A stretch of DNA of 64,000 nucleotides from NCBI GenBank assembly GCA_025642075.2, contig JAODUO010000184.1, positions 117,501 through 181,500 of the forward strand. The letters are read 5' to 3'. Origin of the DNA: Ridgeia piscesae. Its lineage: Eukaryota > Annelida > Polychaeta > Sabellida > Siboglinidae. A program made the translations under genes and the position numbers. Below the pieces are notes generated by a model. The model searched no databases. It had not been told where the DNA came from and saw only the letters and a list, made by a program, of their open reading frames with translations. Below, one piece after another: positions 62,628 to 64,000 of the stretch. Every line of letters starts with the position of its first letter. Positions within the stretch are counted from its first letter, which is position 1.

Positions 62628-64000
62628 TATAAGTACTGCCAAAAGTAACTGTCATCATTTCAATTCAATTGTTGTGCATTACTGTCTACTGTTTACCTAT
62701 CACAAGACACCACTCCCAATTGTCAATCAAATTTAATGTGTTGCCCTCCAGAAGATTACTAATGTACCTTGCTTCTTACAGAACCATAAATTTGACTGAC
62801 AATTGTGAATGTTGTTGCCTAACAGATAGAATCTGACAATGATGTACACAATCTTATTTCAAAGTGAGTGTACCAGTTACTTTCTGAAGCTTGCTAGTAT
62901 ATATTATAAATATAATAATTATTATTATATATATATATAAATCAAATTATCTATATATTCATGTTCAATGTCAATAATATTATTTTTAGAAAATTGAAAT
63001 TTTGCATAAAGTTTATAGGACATCTATTTACAACAGTACATGTAATGCTAACCAGGCTGTGAACTAACCTTTCTACGTTTTGTATAAATATAAGTGAGGA
63101 TGTACTTTTAATTTAATAAACAAATTCTCCATATTTCATGTTCCTCAAATTAACTATGTAGTAGAGACTAGAGTCACACTAAGAATAAGAATTTGAAATC
63201 AAACTGAAAATTTTTCTTTAAACTGCTATTACATATATTGTACATGCAATCACAGCTAACAACTTGACCTGAAACATAACCTGTAACTGAGCCCAAGTTA
63301 AACATTAAACGTTGTCACATACTGAAACTTCAAAACTTTTTTTTCCTTATTTTCTCCTGAAACTAAGTACATGAGTTAATATACCTACATGGTAAAGGAT
63401 ATTACGACAATTAAAGTAATAAACACCATATTCACCTGGTGCAGAGTGCAGACCTGACAGGGGTTTATATTTCTGCCACGGAACTACTCTCAGCCTGTGA
63501 CACCAGGACTAGTGTGAGATGACAGCAGTGTCACTGAGGTGGGCCAGGTCTGTGTCAGAAGCGAGGGCAGTAGGTACAGCTCAGTGCACTTAACACTTGA
63601 GCACAGACAGTGCCCAGGAACAACAATGATCCCTCCTAGCAGGAGCACACCCCCCTGCTCCTTGTCCCACCAGTCTCTCCTGTCCCACCAGTCTCTCCCC
63701 CGCAGTGTGCTACAGTGCTACGGGACTCACCCAGCAGGCGGATGTCAGTGGTTTTGGAAACAAATCAAACAGGTCACATTCCACAGGCGGATCCAACCTG
63801 CACCCGGACTACAGCTAGGGACCTCTTTCTTCACCTCCCCCCCCATCCCACTCGGCTTTATCCCTGGCCCAAACCACTGGGGATATCACAAGCAACAACT
63901 CTAGATAATAAAATATTGACTTGTGACTTCGCCCGGACTTTATGACTGAATTTAATGCAGCTAACATGCTTAAATTGTAAAGTACCAGTACAAGAGCTGA

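Larger units (their letters stand above)
59679..64000. other. Region 5' of the RUSC-like gene
   Basis: Probably intron and upstream sequence of the RUSC-like gene. It holds a SINE-like copy (60150-60290), a fold-back element (60929-61161), another SINE-like fragment (61228-61356) and TA-rich repeats. The GC-richer stretch 63437-63910 could contain an untranslated 5' exon: on the minus strand it offers donors CTGCACCAG|GTGAAT and CTGCTGG|GTGAGT, but no coding similarity is visible. The stretches 59.7-60.1, 60.3-60.9, 61.4-62.4 and 62.95-63.4 kb show nothing. Confidence 0.55.

Overview
This window is animal nuclear DNA. It carries two multi-exon genes with GT-AG introns from under 1 kb to over 16 kb, AT-rich non-coding DNA, tRNA-derived SINE-like repeats, fold-back hairpin elements and a very heavy load of minisatellites (by my rough tally about a fifth of the window). 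Protein similarity recalled from vertebrate orthologues and the repeat style suggest an invertebrate, most likely a lophotrochozoan such as a mollusc; the species assignment is inference.

Left half, plus strand (1588-36038): a five-exon NAXE gene (NAD(P)H-hydrate epimerase, also called AIBP). Exons lie at 1588-1682, 18087-18195, 21132-21243, 28764-29025 and 35800-36038, with a TATA-like box at 1496 and a poly(A) signal at 36161. All splice sites and phases agree, except that exon 3 holds one base too many for an open frame. A second possible first exon, with the same phase, lies at 7756-7874.

Right half, minus strand (59678 down to 45474): a seven-exon RUSC1/RUSC2-type gene (RUN and SH3 domain protein). 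Exons lie at 59678-56813, 53296-53126, 52393-52317, 50734-50563, 49691-49586, 47838-46492 and 45654-45474. The phases join exactly into about 1632 residues. The first exon encodes a long disordered region, exons 3-6 the RUN domain, and the short last exon an SH3 domain with an unusual C-terminal half. A decayed copy of part of the first coding exon lies in the first intron. The two genes converge, with about 9.3 kb of repeats and apparently non-coding DNA between their ends.

The genes have no evident functional link: NAXE repairs hydrated nicotinamide cofactors, and RUSC proteins act in vesicle trafficking and signalling. Nearly all other long open frames are shadows of tandem repeats whose unit length is a multiple of three or whose units lack stops. 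No complete transposon, CRISPR array, rRNA gene or convincing functional tRNA was found.
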